A stretch of 64,000 nt of DNA from Amycolatopsis aidingensis. GTDB taxonomy: Bacteria; Actinomycetota; Actinomycetes; Mycobacteriales; Pseudonocardiaceae. The stretch lies in contig NZ_CP076538.1 of the NCBI RefSeq assembly GCF_018885265.1, forward strand, positions 7,593,696-7,657,695, written 5' to 3'. Shown piece by piece: positions 52,126 to 60,723 of the stretch. Every line of letters begins with the position of its first letter. Within the stretch, counting starts at the first letter, position 1. Below the pieces are notes generated by a model that worked only from the letters and a program-made list of their open reading frames with translations, was not told the origin of the DNA and did no database searches. The position numbers were made by a program, and so were the translations under genes.

Positions 52126-53271
52126 ATGCGGGTACTCCGCCGCGGCGACGCCGGTCCGGACGTCGCCGAGATCAGGTCCATGCTCGCCGCGCTGGACCTG
52201 CTCCCGTCGGCACAGGGTTCCAATGGTCACGGCGCTTTCGATCTCGCGGTGGAACAGGCCGTCCGGGCCTTCCAGCAGCGCCGTGGCCTGCTCACCGACG
52301 GGGTCGTCGGGCCCGCGACCTACCGGGCTCTGCGGGGGGCCAACTACCACCTCGGCAGCAGGCCGCTGGCGTATCTGATCTCGACCCCGGTGCATGGTGA
52401 CGATGTGTTCGCGTTGCAGGACCGGCTCACCGAACTGGGGTACGACGCAGGCAGGCCGGACGGGGTGTTCGGCCCGCAGACCGAGCGGGGCCTGCGAAAC
52501 TTCCAGCGCGACTACGGCCTGCTGGTGGACGGTATCTGCGGTGCCGCCGTGGTTCGTGCGCTGCGCCAGCTGTCCCCGCGGGCGCGCGGCGGCAGGCCGG
52601 TGTTCCTGCGGGAGCAGGAACAGGTGCGCCGCGCGGGCCCCCGGTTGAGCGGCAAGCGGATCGTGCTCGACCCGGGGCACGGCGGCGCCGACACCGGGGT
52701 GAACGTGCACGGCCTGCGCGAGGCCGACCTGGTCTGGGACCTGGCTCGCCGCCTCGAAGGCCGGATGAAGGCCACCGGCATGGAGGCCCTGCTGTCCCGC
52801 GGCCCTGCCCACAGCCCGGCCGAGGCCGACCGCGCCGCCTTCGCCAACGAGGTGGGCGCCGACCTGTTCCTCTCCCTGCACTGCGACCAGAACTCCGCCC
52901 CGGAGGCGCAGGGCGTGGCCAGCTTCCACTACGGCAACGGCTACGGCTCCACCTCCACGGTCGGCGAACTGCTGGCCGGCTTCATCCAGCGCGAGCTGGC
53001 CGCGCGCACCGGCCTGAAGGACTGCCGCACCCACCGCAAGACCTGGGAAATCCTGCTCAAGACCCGCTGCCCCGCGGTGCGCATCGAGATCGGCTACCTG
53101 ACGAACGCCGAAGACCGCCGCCGCCTTGCCGACCCCGCCTTCCGCGACATCGTCGCCGAAGGAATCCTGGTCGCCGTCAAGCGCCTCTACCTGCTCGGCG
53201 AGAACGACCAGCCCACCGGCACCTTCACCTTCGCCGACGTACTCGCCCACGAACTCGCCAAAGCCGAGTAA
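52126..53271 (+). CDS. cwlM: CwlM-like N-acetylmuramoyl-L-alanine amidase-fold protein
   Basis: 381 residues from ATG 52126 (GAGGAG four bases upstream). Two peptidoglycan-binding repeats (about 5-75 and 90-150: AVEQAVRAFQQRRGLLTDGV, GPQTERGLRNFQRDYGLLVD) and an amidase_3 domain (about 178-365) with zinc-type residues in DPGHGG, GLREADLVWD, SLHCDQN and RIEIGYLTN. No signal peptide. In Mycobacterium, CwlM at this locus is cytoplasmic and, when phosphorylated, stimulates MurA rather than cutting peptidoglycan (known); the lack of a signal fits. Confidence 0.92.
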   Translation: MRVLRRGDAGPDVAEIRSMLAALDLLPSAQGSNGHGAFDLAVEQAVRAFQQRRGLLTDGVVGPATYRALRGANYHLGSRPLAYLISTPVHGDDVFALQDRLTELGYDAGRPDGVFGPQTERGLRNFQRDYGLLVDGICGAAVVRALRQLSPRARGGRPVFLREQEQVRRAGPRLSGKRIVLDPGHGGADTGVNVHGLREADLVWDLARRLEGRMKATGMEALLSRGPAHSPAEADRAAFANEVGADLFLSLHCDQNSAPEAQGVASFHYGNGYGSTSTVGELLAGFIQRELAARTGLKDCRTHRKTWEILLKTRCPAVRIEIGYLTNAEDRRRLADPAFRDIVAEGILVAVKRLYLLGENDQPTGTFTFADVLAHELAKAE

Positions 53272-53370
53272 CTCACACCAGTCCCGTACCCACCCCCCAC
53301 CACTCCCTGGGGGGCGACCCCGCTGCCAGCGTATCGGGCTGGGCGGGTTGGTGGGGGTGCGCGCGGCAAG

Positions 53371-53400
53371 TTGTGGACAACCCTGGGTAATTGTGGATAA
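53371..53400 (-). promoter_or_regulatory. Pair of perfect DnaA boxes
   Basis: TTGTGGACAA (53371-53380) and TTGTGGATAA (53391-53400) are, on the minus strand, perfect DnaA boxes TTGTCCACA and TTATCCACA in the same orientation and 20 bases apart, about two helix turns. They lie in the 158-base gap between convergent cwlM and MarR genes, next to a long C-rich/G-rich inverted repeat (about 53297 to 53360). Role unknown: DnaA titration or a regulatory site (inference). Confidence 0.75.
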
Positions 53401-53429
53401 CCCGCGCGGGGCATGCTGCCCGGCGAGAG

Positions 53430-53903
53430 TTACCTGCCGGGGGGTTCGTCCTCCTCGAGGAGTCGCCGGGTCTGGGTTCGCAGGATCTCGATCGTGCGGG
53501 CCAGGTAGTCCGCGATCACCCGCTGCTCGGCTGGTTCGTAGCCGGCCACCAGGTCGTTCATGGCCTTGCCCAGCCCGGCGAAGGCGGCCGCGAAGGCCCG
53601 CGAGCCACCCTCGGCCACGCTGATCACCACCCGCCTGCGGTCGAACGGATCGGGCTCCCGGCAGACCAGCCCGGCCCGTTCCAGCCGGTCGACCATGCCG
53701 GTAACCGCGCCGGGGGTCAGGCCGATCTCCTTCGCCAGCTCCCCCGCCGACAACGAACCGCGCCTGCCGATGTACGCGAGCGCCCGCTGGTCCACCGCGC
53801 GTACCCCCAGCCGTGCCCCTACGGCCTCGTGGAACGCGACCACCGCAGTACTCAGCTCCCGCCCGAGTTCGGCACCGCTGACATCGTCGGCATCCTGACC
53901 CAC
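53430..53903 (-). CDS. MarR-family transcriptional regulator
   Basis: 157 residues. Winged helix: GSLSAGELAKEIGLTPGAVT, GMVDRLERAGLV, wing EPDPFDRRRVVISVAEGG. Divergent from a small membrane protein gene over 66 AT-rich bases with a palindromic TAGT/ACTA site. Absent from this spot in Mycobacterium, so it belongs to a lineage-specific insertion between cwlM and the GNAT gene. Confidence 0.9.
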   Translation of the reverse strand: MGQDADDVSGAELGRELSTAVVAFHEAVGARLGVRAVDQRALAYIGRRGSLSAGELAKEIGLTPGAVTGMVDRLERAGLVCREPDPFDRRRVVISVAEGGSRAFAAAFAGLGKAMNDLVAGYEPAEQRVIADYLARTIEILRTQTRRLLEEDEPPGR

Positions 53904-53935
53904 AAGCTCACTTTAGCACTGTCGATATTTCTGTA

Positions 53936-53950
53936 TAGTAAACTAAACTA
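53936..53950. promoter_or_regulatory. Candidate MarR operator
   Basis: TAGT-AA-ACTA (53936-53945) followed by AACTA lies in an AT-rich divergent promoter region between the MarR gene and the small membrane protein gene. Typical placement for a MarR site; unproven. Confidence 0.45.
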
Positions 53951-53969
53951 CTTTGTGAGGGAGATATCG

Positions 53970-54512
53970 ATGAGTAGCAGGTTTCGTGCGGAGCTGGCTC
54001 TCGCACTGGCCGTACCGCGCTGGGCCTTCCGGTTCTACCTGCGGTACTTGCCGGTCATCGGGGGTCTGTCCCTGGTGCCCGCGGTACAGCGGTTGGTGGT
54101 GGTGAACTGGGCGGAGCAACTCCCTGGCTGGCTGGCCACCGCCACCGAGGTACTGGTGCTGGGCGTGCGGATCCTGCTGCTGGTGGTGATCTGGCGGCTG
54201 GCCATGCGCGGGGTGCCGGAACATCAGCAGCGGTGGGGCACGGCCTCGGCGTTCGCCACGGCTCACTGGCCGAGCCTGGTGCTGCAGGGCGTACTGCTCT
54301 CGCTGGCCTTCCTGACCTTCGACCTGCTCGCCGAGCATGCTGTCGCCGGGCTGCTGCCGGAATCGGCGCGGCAGGGCTACCTGGCGGTGCTGCTCATGCT
54401 GAAGAACCCGACGGTGATCGCGTTCACCTTCGTATGGCTGGTGGGCATGGTCCGGCAGGTGTTCGGCTCTGGCGTGCCCGAACCGGCAGGCCGCGGCCGC
54501 CGGGTCCCTTAG
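53970..54512 (+). CDS. Multi-pass membrane protein, function unknown
   Basis: 180 residues from ATG 53970 with GAGGGAG upstream. About four hydrophobic segments (YLRYLPVIGGLSLVPA, VLVLGVRILLLVVIWRLAM, LVLQGVLLSLAFLTFDLLA, PTVIAFTFVWLVGMV). No signature of a known transporter. Divergent MarR regulator probably controls it. Its last four bases overlap the end of the GNAT gene on the other strand. Confidence 0.68.
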   Translation: MSSRFRAELALALAVPRWAFRFYLRYLPVIGGLSLVPAVQRLVVVNWAEQLPGWLATATEVLVLGVRILLLVVIWRLAMRGVPEHQQRWGTASAFATAHWPSLVLQGVLLSLAFLTFDLLAEHAVAGLLPESARQGYLAVLLMLKNPTVIAFTFVWLVGMVRQVFGSGVPEPAGRGRRVP

Positions 54513-55156
54513 ACGCGCGCGGTACTTGGTTCGGCGGTGGTGACGCTGACCTGGCCGAGTAGCTTTTCCAGGGCCGCCTCGACGTCTTCCTTCCAGGAGA
54601 TGGCCGAACGCAGTTCCAGCCGCAACCGGGGCCAGCGTGGATGGGGGCGCACCGTCTTGAATCCGACGCTCTGCAGGAAACCGGCTGGCAGCACGCAGCT
54701 GTGCTCCTCGGCTGGATCCTCGTCCTCGCCGTTCTCCGCGTCCCCGAAGGCCTCGATCGCCCGCACCCCGCGCTTGGTGAGGTCCTTGGCCACGGCCTGC
54801 ACGAGGACCCTGCCAAGGCCGCCATCGCGGAACTCGGGTAGCACGTGGAAGCCGGTCAGCAGCACCGCGTCCGGGCTGGGCGGCGAGGTGGGGAATGCGT
54901 TCGACCTCGGCACCGCGTTCGGCGGGGCGTAGAGCACGAACCCGACGGGGAGGTCCTCGCTGAAGACGATCCGGCCGCAGGAGCCCCACTCCAGCAGCAC
55001 CGCGGAGACCCAGGCCTCCTTCTCCACCTCGGTCTCGCCGAACTCCTCGGCCTGCTCCCGCAGGTGCGGGGCGAGTTCCCAGTACACGCAGCGGCGGCAC
55101 CGCCGCGGCAACTGCTCCAGGTTGTCCAGCGTGACGCCCGTGATGCGTCGCGACAC
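54509..55156 (-). CDS. GNAT-family N-acetyltransferase
   Basis: 215 residues; GTG 55156 has GGGGAGG four bases upstream. An N-terminal Cys-containing segment (RRCRRCVYWELAP) resembles a short CxxC metal-binding extension, followed by the acetyltransferase fold with VLLTGFHVLPEFRDGGLGRV, the CoA-binding motif. Gene position corresponds to Rv3916c beside parB. Substrate unknown. Confidence 0.83.
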   Translation of the reverse strand: MSRRITGVTLDNLEQLPRRCRRCVYWELAPHLREQAEEFGETEVEKEAWVSAVLLEWGSCGRIVFSEDLPVGFVLYAPPNAVPRSNAFPTSPPSPDAVLLTGFHVLPEFRDGGLGRVLVQAVAKDLTKRGVRAIEAFGDAENGEDEDPAEEHSCVLPAGFLQSVGFKTVRPHPRWPRLRLELRSAISWKEDVEAALEKLLGQVSVTTAEPSTARV

Positions 55157-55311
55157 CCGTCCTCCCCGGAAGTTCTCATCGCATGGTGGAACCACGACCG
55201 GCGCTGCCACCGGTCGACGGCGCGCACGGAAAGGTGGATCAGCAATCCACTGCTGAGGATAGGCTGATGTGACAACGGCCGGAAGGGCGGGAGCCGGTTA
55301 GCGAGCACGGT

Positions 55312-55340
55312 TACACTCGATGGATCTACCCGCCGGTAGA
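55312..55340 (+). promoter_or_regulatory. Promoter and inverted repeat before the aminotransferase gene
   Basis: TACACT (55312-55317) is a plausible -10. Right at the expected start of transcription lies TCTACC-CGCC-GGTAGA (55325-55340), a perfect 6-bp inverted repeat that could be an operator or a small 5' hairpin. The start codon follows 35 bases later. Confidence 0.4.
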
Positions 55341-55374
55341 ACTCAGCCCCCCGACCTGTCTGCGAAAGTGCCAG

Positions 55375-56715
55375 ATGACGACCTCCGGACCACCCGAACC
55401 CACGCCGGGTAGCCAGCCCAACCAGGCCGGGCACCACAACCTCGACCCGCATCTCGACCGGTACGCCGCGCGCACCGCAGGGATGACCGCGTCCGAGATC
55501 CGAGCGTTGTTCGCGGTCGCCAGCCGGCCCGAGGTGGTCTCGCTCGCGGGTGGCATGCCCAACCTGGCCGCGCTGCCGCTGGACTCGTTGTCCACCCAGA
55601 TCGCCGACCTGATAGCCGAGGACGGGCTGGTCGCGTTGCAGTACGGCTCGGCGCACGGCGTGCCGGCGCTGCGCGAGCAGATCTGCGAGATCATGGCGAT
55701 GGAGGGCATCTCGGCTCATCCCGACGACGTGGTGGTGACGGTCGGTTCGCAGATGGGCCTGGACATGGTCACCAGGCTGTTCTGCGATCCCGGGGACGTC
55801 GTGCTCGCCGAAGGCCCTTCCTACGTCGGCGCACTCGGCTCCTTCGCCGCGTACCAGGCGCAGGTGGTGCACGTCGCGATGGACGACGACGGCCTGATCC
55901 CCTCCGCCCTGCGCGAGGCACTCGAACAGGCCGAACGGGCGGGCCAGCGGGTCAAGTTCCTGTACACGATCCCGAACTTCCACAATCCGGCCGGGGTTAC
56001 CCTCGCCGTCGAGCGCAGGTCCGAGATCCTGGAGATCTGCGCCACGCATGGCGTACTGGTGATCGAGGACAACCCGTACGGGCTGCTCGGCTTCGACGGC
56101 CAGACCTACCCGGCGCTGCGGGCCAGCGATCCGGACAACGTGGTGTACCTGGGTTCCTTCTCCAAGACCTTCGCCTCGGGCCTGCGGGTCGGCTGGGTGC
56201 TGGCACCCCACGCGGTGCGGGAGAAACTGGTGCTGGCCGCGGAGTCCGCCACCCTGTGCCCGCCCACCTTCAACCAGCTCGTGGTGTCCCGCTATCTCTC
56301 GACCCACGACTGGAAGGGCCAGATCAAGACGTTCCGGGAGAACTACCGGCAACGACGGGACGCCATCCTGTCCGCCCTCGAGCAGCACATGCCGCCCGGA
56401 TGCAGCTGGACCAAGCCGGACGGCGGTTTCTATGTGTGGGTCACCGTGCCGGAAGGAGTGGACACCAAGGCGATGCTGCCGCGGGCGGTCACCGCCCGGG
56501 TCGCCTACGCCTCGGGCACCGGGTTCTACGCCGATGGGCTCGGTAGCAGGCAGATGCGGCTGTCCTACTGCTATCCCACCCCGGAACGGCTACGCGAGGG
56601 GGTACGCAGGCTGGCCGGCGTACTCGAGTCCGAGCTGGAACTCGTGCGCACCTTCGGTAACGTGCCGACCCGCACCATTTCCGGGCCGCAGTCGCCCTCG
56701 CCGGACACGGCCTGA
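55375..56715 (+). CDS. PLP-dependent aminotransferase, class I/II (MocR-type enzyme fold without HTH)
   Basis: 446 residues. Fold type I aminotransferase with LAGGMPNLAALPLD, QYGSAHGVPALREQ, TIPNFHNPAGVTLA, VIEDNPYG and the PLP-binding Lys in GSFSKTFASGLRVGW; GFYVWVTVPEGVD near the end. It resembles 2-aminoadipate/valine-pyruvate-type enzymes; the N-terminus has no DNA-binding domain. A [18 protein letters not shown] gene follows after 44 bases, so the pair may serve one amino-acid or dipeptide pathway. Not present here in Mycobacterium. Confidence 0.85.
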   Translation: MTTSGPPEPTPGSQPNQAGHHNLDPHLDRYAARTAGMTASEIRALFAVASRPEVVSLAGGMPNLAALPLDSLSTQIADLIAEDGLVALQYGSAHGVPALREQICEIMAMEGISAHPDDVVVTVGSQMGLDMVTRLFCDPGDVVLAEGPSYVGALGSFAAYQAQVVHVAMDDDGLIPSALREALEQAERAGQRVKFLYTIPNFHNPAGVTLAVERRSEILEICATHGVLVIEDNPYGLLGFDGQTYPALRASDPDNVVYLGSFSKTFASGLRVGWVLAPHAVREKLVLAAESATLCPPTFNQLVVSRYLSTHDWKGQIKTFRENYRQRRDAILSALEQHMPPGCSWTKPDGGFYVWVTVPEGVDTKAMLPRAVTARVAYASGTGFYADGLGSRQMRLSYCYPTPERLREGVRRLAGVLESELELVRTFGNVPTRTISGPQSPSPDTA

Positions 56716-56759
56716 GCGCCTGGTTCCGACCGTCCCCAGCACAAGAAGGAGCTTCTCGG

Positions 56760-57710
56760 GTGACCGAACCCACCGTTGCCGTGCTCGCCGGCGGCCTGTC
56801 CCACGAGCGCGACGTATCCCTGCGCTCCGGCCGCAGGCTGTCCGCCGCCCTGCGCGGCGAAGGGCTGACCGTGGAGGAGTGGGACACCGACGCCGGCCTG
56901 CTAGACCGCTTGCGCGAGCAGCGCCCGGACGCGGCCGTGGTGGCACTGCACGGCGGCGAGGGGGAGAACGGCTCGGTGCAGACCGTGCTGGAGATGCTGC
57001 ACGTGCCGTACGTGGGTACGAACTCGCACGGCTGCCGCCGCGCCTGGGACAAGCCGACCGCCAAGACGCTGGTCGCCGAGGCGGACTTCACCACCCCGGA
57101 CTGGGTGGCGTTGCCCCACAGCACCTTCCGCGAACTGGGCGCACAGGCCGTGCTGAACGCCATGGTGGAGCGGCTCGGCCTGCCGTTGATCCTCAAGCCC
57201 GACCAGGGTGGCTCCGCGCTGGGCGCGCAGGTGGTCCGGGATGCCGCCGACCTGCCCGCGGCCATGGTCGGCTGCTTCGCCTACGGCGAGACCGTACTGG
57301 CGGAACGTTTCGTCGACGGGGTGGAAGTAGCCGTTACGGTCGTGGAGCGCGCGGACGAACCCGAACCGCTGCCCGCCGTGGAGATCGTGCCGGAAAGCGG
57401 GGTCTACGACTACACCGCCCGGTACACCGCGGGGCTCACCGACTTCTTCGCCCCGGCACGGCTGTCGGCGGACGCGGCCAAGGCGGTCGGCGAACTCGCG
57501 GTGGCCGCGCACCGCCTGCTCGGGCTGCGGGACATTTCCCGGAGCGACGCCGTGGTGATGGCGGACGGCACTATCCAGTTCCTGGAAGTCAACCCTTCGC
57601 CAGGACTGACCGAGACCTCCACCGTGCCGATGGCGGTGGAGGCAGCCGGAACCACCCTCGGCGCGGTGTTCGCCGACCTGGTCGCGCGGGCCATCCGCCG
57701 TGGCGGCTGA
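56760..57710 (+). CDS. D-alanine-D-alanine ligase-like ATP-grasp protein
   Basis: 316 residues from GTG 56760 (AAGGAG upstream). Ddl hallmarks: AGGLSHERDVSLRSG, ALHGGEGENGSVQT with PYVGTNSHG, ATP-grasp loop LKPDQGGSALGAQVV and metal site FLEVNPSPGLTETS. Standard ddl genes usually lie elsewhere in actinomycetes, so this may be a second, specialised ligase working with the aminotransferase before it (inference). Convergent with parB across a hairpin. Confidence 0.87.
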   Translation: MTEPTVAVLAGGLSHERDVSLRSGRRLSAALRGEGLTVEEWDTDAGLLDRLREQRPDAAVVALHGGEGENGSVQTVLEMLHVPYVGTNSHGCRRAWDKPTAKTLVAEADFTTPDWVALPHSTFRELGAQAVLNAMVERLGLPLILKPDQGGSALGAQVVRDAADLPAAMVGCFAYGETVLAERFVDGVEVAVTVVERADEPEPLPAVEIVPESGVYDYTARYTAGLTDFFAPARLSADAAKAVGELAVAAHRLLGLRDISRSDAVVMADGTIQFLEVNPSPGLTETSTVPMAVEAAGTTLGAVFADLVARAIRRGG

Positions 57711-57736
57711 CCCGCACTTCCCGTTCACTCGCACTC

Positions 57737-57775
57737 ACCCGAGGTAACCGTCACCGTGACGAAACACCCTCGGGT
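57737..57775. terminator. Bidirectional terminator between ddl-like gene and parB
   Basis: Outer arms ACCCGAGG (57737-57744) and CCTCGGGT (57768-57775) enclose an inner palindrome CGTCAC-C-GTGACG (57749-57761). It lies between two convergent genes and touches the parB stop codon. Confidence 0.65.
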
Positions 57776-58770
57776 CATCCTTCATCGGAATAACGTGTCC
57801 GTTTTGCCTGATTTGGGTCCATAAGCGCCACGATGCGCTCGAGGTCGTCCACCGAGGCGAACTCGACCACGATCCGGCCCTTTCGGCGGCCGAGGTCCAC
57901 CTTCACCCGGGTGTCGAAGGCATCGGAGAGTCGCTCCGCGAGGTCCTGTAGGCCGGGTGCCTCCATCGGCTTGCGCGCGGGCGCCTTCTGTTTGGCCGGC
58001 TTCTCACTCTTGTTGAGGGTGACCGCCTCCTCGGTCGCCCGTACCGAGAGGCCCTCCGACACGATGCGGGCGGCCAGCTCCTCCTGACCGCCGGGGTCCT
58101 CCATGGACAGCAGGGCACGGGCGTGCCCCGCGGAAAGCACGCCGGCCGCCACCCGCCGCTGCACCGGCAGCGGCAGTCGCAGCAGCCGGATCGTGTTGGT
58201 GATGACCGGCCGGCTCCGGCCGATCCGCGCCGCGAGCTCCTCGTGGGTCACCTCGAACTCATCCAGCAGCTGCTGATACGCGGCCGCCTCCTCGAGAGGG
58301 TTCAGCTGCACCCGGTGAATGTTCTCCAGCAGCGCGTCCCGCAGCATCGCCTCGTCCGCGGTCTGCCGGACGATGGCGGGGATCTGCTCCAGCTCCGCCT
58401 GCTGGGCCGCGCGCAGCCTGCGCTCACCCATCACCAGCTCGTACTCGTCGTCCGGCAGTTGCCGGACGACGATGGGCTGCATCAGGCCGAACTCACGGAT
58501 GGAATGCTCGAGTTCCGCCAGCGCCTCCTCATCGAAGACCTGGCGGGGCTGCTTCGGGTTCGGCTTGATCGACCCGACCGGCACTTCCTTGTACACCGCC
58601 CCGGCGACCTCCCCTCCGGTAGCGGGGGCGGGGGAGGCGCCGTTCGTGGCCGCTTCCTCGCCGTCCTCGATCCGTACCGGTACTTCGACGGTCTCGCCGT
58701 CGGTGGCCGCGGGGCCGGTGGGAATGAGCGCCGCCAGGCCTCGCCCGAGGCCGCCCCTTCGCTCGGTCAT
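57775..58770 (-). CDS. parB: Chromosome partitioning protein ParB
   Basis: 331 residues. Start motif [16 protein letters not shown]-binding/ParB box ([26 protein letters not shown]), helix-turn-helix [20 protein letters not shown] that binds parS, and a C-terminal dimerisation part ([20 protein letters not shown]). It loads on parS and slides as a CTP clamp (known). Three parS sites lie within 2 kb. Overlaps the end of parA by ATGA. Confidence 0.97.
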   Translation of the reverse strand: MTERRGGLGRGLAALIPTGPAATDGETVEVPVRIEDGEEAATNGASPAPATGGEVAGAVYKEVPVGSIKPNPKQPRQVFDEEALAELEHSIREFGLMQPIVVRQLPDDEYELVMGERRLRAAQQAELEQIPAIVRQTADEAMLRDALLENIHRVQLNPLEEAAAYQQLLDEFEVTHEELAARIGRSRPVITNTIRLLRLPLPVQRRVAAGVLSAGHARALLSMEDPGGQEELAARIVSEGLSVRATEEAVTLNKSEKPAKQKAPARKPMEAPGLQDLAERLSDAFDTRVKVDLGRRKGRIVVEFASVDDLERIVALMDPNQAKRTRYSDEG

Positions 58771-59690
58771 TGGCCGTCCTTTCGTGCACCACGCTCGGCG
58801 AGCTCGCGAGCCGCGTCGAGGTAACACATGGCACCCCGGGAACCGGGGTCGTAAGCGAGGACCGTCTGGCCGTAGCCCGGCGCCTCGGAGACCTTCACAC
58901 TGCGCGGGATGATCGTCTTCAGCACGACCTCGCCGAAGTGGTTCCGTACTTCCTGGGTGACCTGATCGGCCAGCTTGGTCCGGCCGTCGTACATCGTCAG
59001 CAGGATGGTGGACACGGTCAGCTCGCGATTCAGGTGCTGCTGGACGAGGTCGATATTGCTGAGCAGCTGCCCGAGCCCTTCCAGCGCGTAGTACTCGCAC
59101 TGGATCGGGATCAGCACCTCATGCGCCGCCACCATCGCGTTGACCGTCAGCAGCCCGAGGGAGGGCGGGCAGTCGATGAAGACGTAGTCGACGTCCAGCT
59201 CCGCGAGCGCCTCCTCGGACAGCGCCTCCTTGAGCCGGGCCTCCCGGGAACCCATCGACACCAGCTCGATTTCCGCGCCGGCGAGGTCGATGGTGGCCGG
59301 CACGCAGAGGAGGTTGGGGGACTGCTCGCTCATCGCGGCGGCCTCGACCACGGACACCTCACCGAGCAAGGTCTCGTAGACGGAAGGCGTACCAGAACGA
59401 TGGTCCACGTTGAGCGCCGTACTGGCATTGCCCTGTGGGTCGAGGTCGATGACGAGTGTCTTCAGCCCGGACAGCGCGAGCCCGGCGGCGAGATTGACCG
59501 CCGTGGTGGTCTTACCGACGCCGCCCTTCTGGTTGGCGACCGTCATGATCCGGCGCCGGGCCGGGCGGGGCAGCTGATGCTTCTCCGGATGCAACACCCG
59601 GGCGGCCCGGTGCGCTTCCTCTTCGATCGGCGTCCAGGCCAGCTCGTGGCCCGCACCCGGGGCTTCGGGTCGAGGGGATGGGGGGTTCAC
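58767..59690 (-). CDS. parA: Chromosome partitioning ATPase ParA
   Basis: 307 residues from GTG 59690. Walker-type ATPase with deviant Walker [40 protein letters not shown]. An N-terminal extension of about 48 residues rich in Pro, Arg and His precedes the core. Forms gradients on the nucleoid to move ParB-parS complexes. Four-base overlap with parB; a parS site lies 52 bases upstream of the start. Confidence 0.96.
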   Translation of the reverse strand: MNPPSPRPEAPGAGHELAWTPIEEEAHRAARVLHPEKHQLPRPARRRIMTVANQKGGVGKTTTAVNLAAGLALSGLKTLVIDLDPQGNASTALNVDHRSGTPSVYETLLGEVSVVEAAAMSEQSPNLLCVPATIDLAGAEIELVSMGSREARLKEALSEEALAELDVDYVFIDCPPSLGLLTVNAMVAAHEVLIPIQCEYYALEGLGQLLSNIDLVQQHLNRELTVSTILLTMYDGRTKLADQVTQEVRNHFGEVVLKTIIPRSVKVSEAPGYGQTVLAYDPGSRGAMCYLDAARELAERGARKDGQ

Positions 59691-59741
59691 CGGGCGCCAC
59701 GCCTCCCTGTGGTCGACTGGTCAGTGATACTCGAAGCGCGC

Positions 59742-59757
59742 TGTTTCACGTGGAACA
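59742..59757. other. parS site 1 (one mismatch)
   Basis: TGTTTCACGTGGAACA at 59742-59757 matches the 16-bp parS palindrome TGTTTCACGTGAAACA except one base. It lies in the gap between rsmG and parA. Confidence 0.9.
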
Positions 59758-59823
59758 TGAGCGTTACTCCGTACTCGGGTGGGCTCGGGCATTCTTTCAT
59801 CTCGACAGTCACGCACTGCGCTA

Positions 59824-60504
59824 CTACCTCCTCCGGCGACCGGACGCGGTGCGTGTCGAGGCACGTCGCTCGATGAGCGCCACGATGGTCGCCGGCTCCA
59901 GCAGCCCCTGGCCGCACTCGACAACCTGCGGCGTGCTGCCGCCCGCACGCTGAATCTCCACGCGGTCCCGATCCACCTCCTCCGCGACACTCGCGCCTTT
60001 CATCGCGAGTAATGTGCCGCCGGCCCGAACGAGGGGGAGGCACCAACCGGCGAGGCGCCCCAGCGGCGCCACCGCTCGCGCGGTCACCACTTCGGCGCTA
60101 CCGATTCGCTCCCGCACCGCGCGTTCCTCCGCGCGGCCGCGCTCGATCGCAAGGGGAAGTTCGAGCGTCTGGGCCACTTCGGTCAACCAGTCGACGCGCC
60201 GGGCCATCGGCTCGAGGAGCACCATATCGAGGTCCGGGCGAGCGATGGCGAGTGGCACACCCGGGAGGCCGGCCCCGGAGCCGACATCGACCACCCGCGC
60301 ACCTTCCGGGATGCGTTCGCCGATCACCGCGGAGTTGAGCACATGGCGTTCCCACAAACGGTCCGTCTCGCGCGGGCCGATCAGTCCGCGCTCCACCCCA
60401 TGCCGCCGGAGCAGGTCCACATAGCGCTCGGCCACCGCCGCGTTCGCGCCGAAGACCTCCCCGGCAATGGCCGGTGTCCCGGACGCCAGGTCATGGATGC
60501 CCAC
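59824..60504 (-). CDS. rsmG: 16S rRNA (guanine-527-N7)-methyltransferase
   Basis: 226 residues. SAM-binding motif VVDVGSGAGLPGVPLAIA, N-terminal helix region DRLWERHVLNSAVIGERI typical of RsmG/GidB, and later motifs VVTARAVAPLGRL and GGTLLAMKG. Methylates G527 in 16S rRNA. Set apart from jag by a terminator, so it starts its own unit with parA and parB. Confidence 0.96.
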   Translation of the reverse strand: MGIHDLASGTPAIAGEVFGANAAVAERYVDLLRRHGVERGLIGPRETDRLWERHVLNSAVIGERIPEGARVVDVGSGAGLPGVPLAIARPDLDMVLLEPMARRVDWLTEVAQTLELPLAIERGRAEERAVRERIGSAEVVTARAVAPLGRLAGWCLPLVRAGGTLLAMKGASVAEEVDRDRVEIQRAGGSTPQVVECGQGLLEPATIVALIERRASTRTASGRRRR

Positions 60505-60527
60505 TGAATCACTCCTCGATGGTCGCC

Positions 60528-60543
60528 CGTTTCACGTGAAACC
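60528..60543. other. parS site 2
   Basis: The core GTTTCACGTGAAAC (60529-60542) is a perfect parS palindrome, just upstream of the rsmG start. Confidence 0.93.
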
Positions 60544-60598
60544 GGCTCTGTCGATTCTCCCCGAAGCACGACCGCGGGGACTCACGACAGACCGCGAG

Positions 60599-60607
60599 TG
60601 TGGACAA
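60599..60607 (-). promoter_or_regulatory. Perfect DnaA box between two parS sites
   Basis: TGTGGACAA reads TTGTCCACA on the minus strand. It is placed in the non-coding gap between jag and rsmG, flanked by parS sites 2 and 3. Confidence 0.65.
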
Positions 60608-60635
60608 ATCCACTTCACCAACGGACACCTCGCGC

Positions 60636-60651
60636 CGTTTCACGTGAAACG
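60636..60651. other. parS site 3
   Basis: The core GTTTCACGTGAAAC at 60637-60650 is a perfect parS palindrome, 108 bases from site 2 and 22 bases from the terminator stem of the jag operon. Confidence 0.93.
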
Positions 60652-60671
60652 GGGGATGGACGGAACACAAA

Positions 60672-60705
60672 AAGCGCGGCCCGCCGGTGCCGGCGGGCCG
60701 CGCTT
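60672..60705 (-). terminator. Terminator of the rpmH-rnpA-yidD-yidC-jag operon
   Basis: A perfect 16-bp stem, 60672-60687 with 60690-60705, followed on the minus strand by TTTTTGTG. Lies 18 bases past the jag stop codon. Confidence 0.92.
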
Positions 60706-60723
60706 GGAGTAGCCGCGTTGGGA

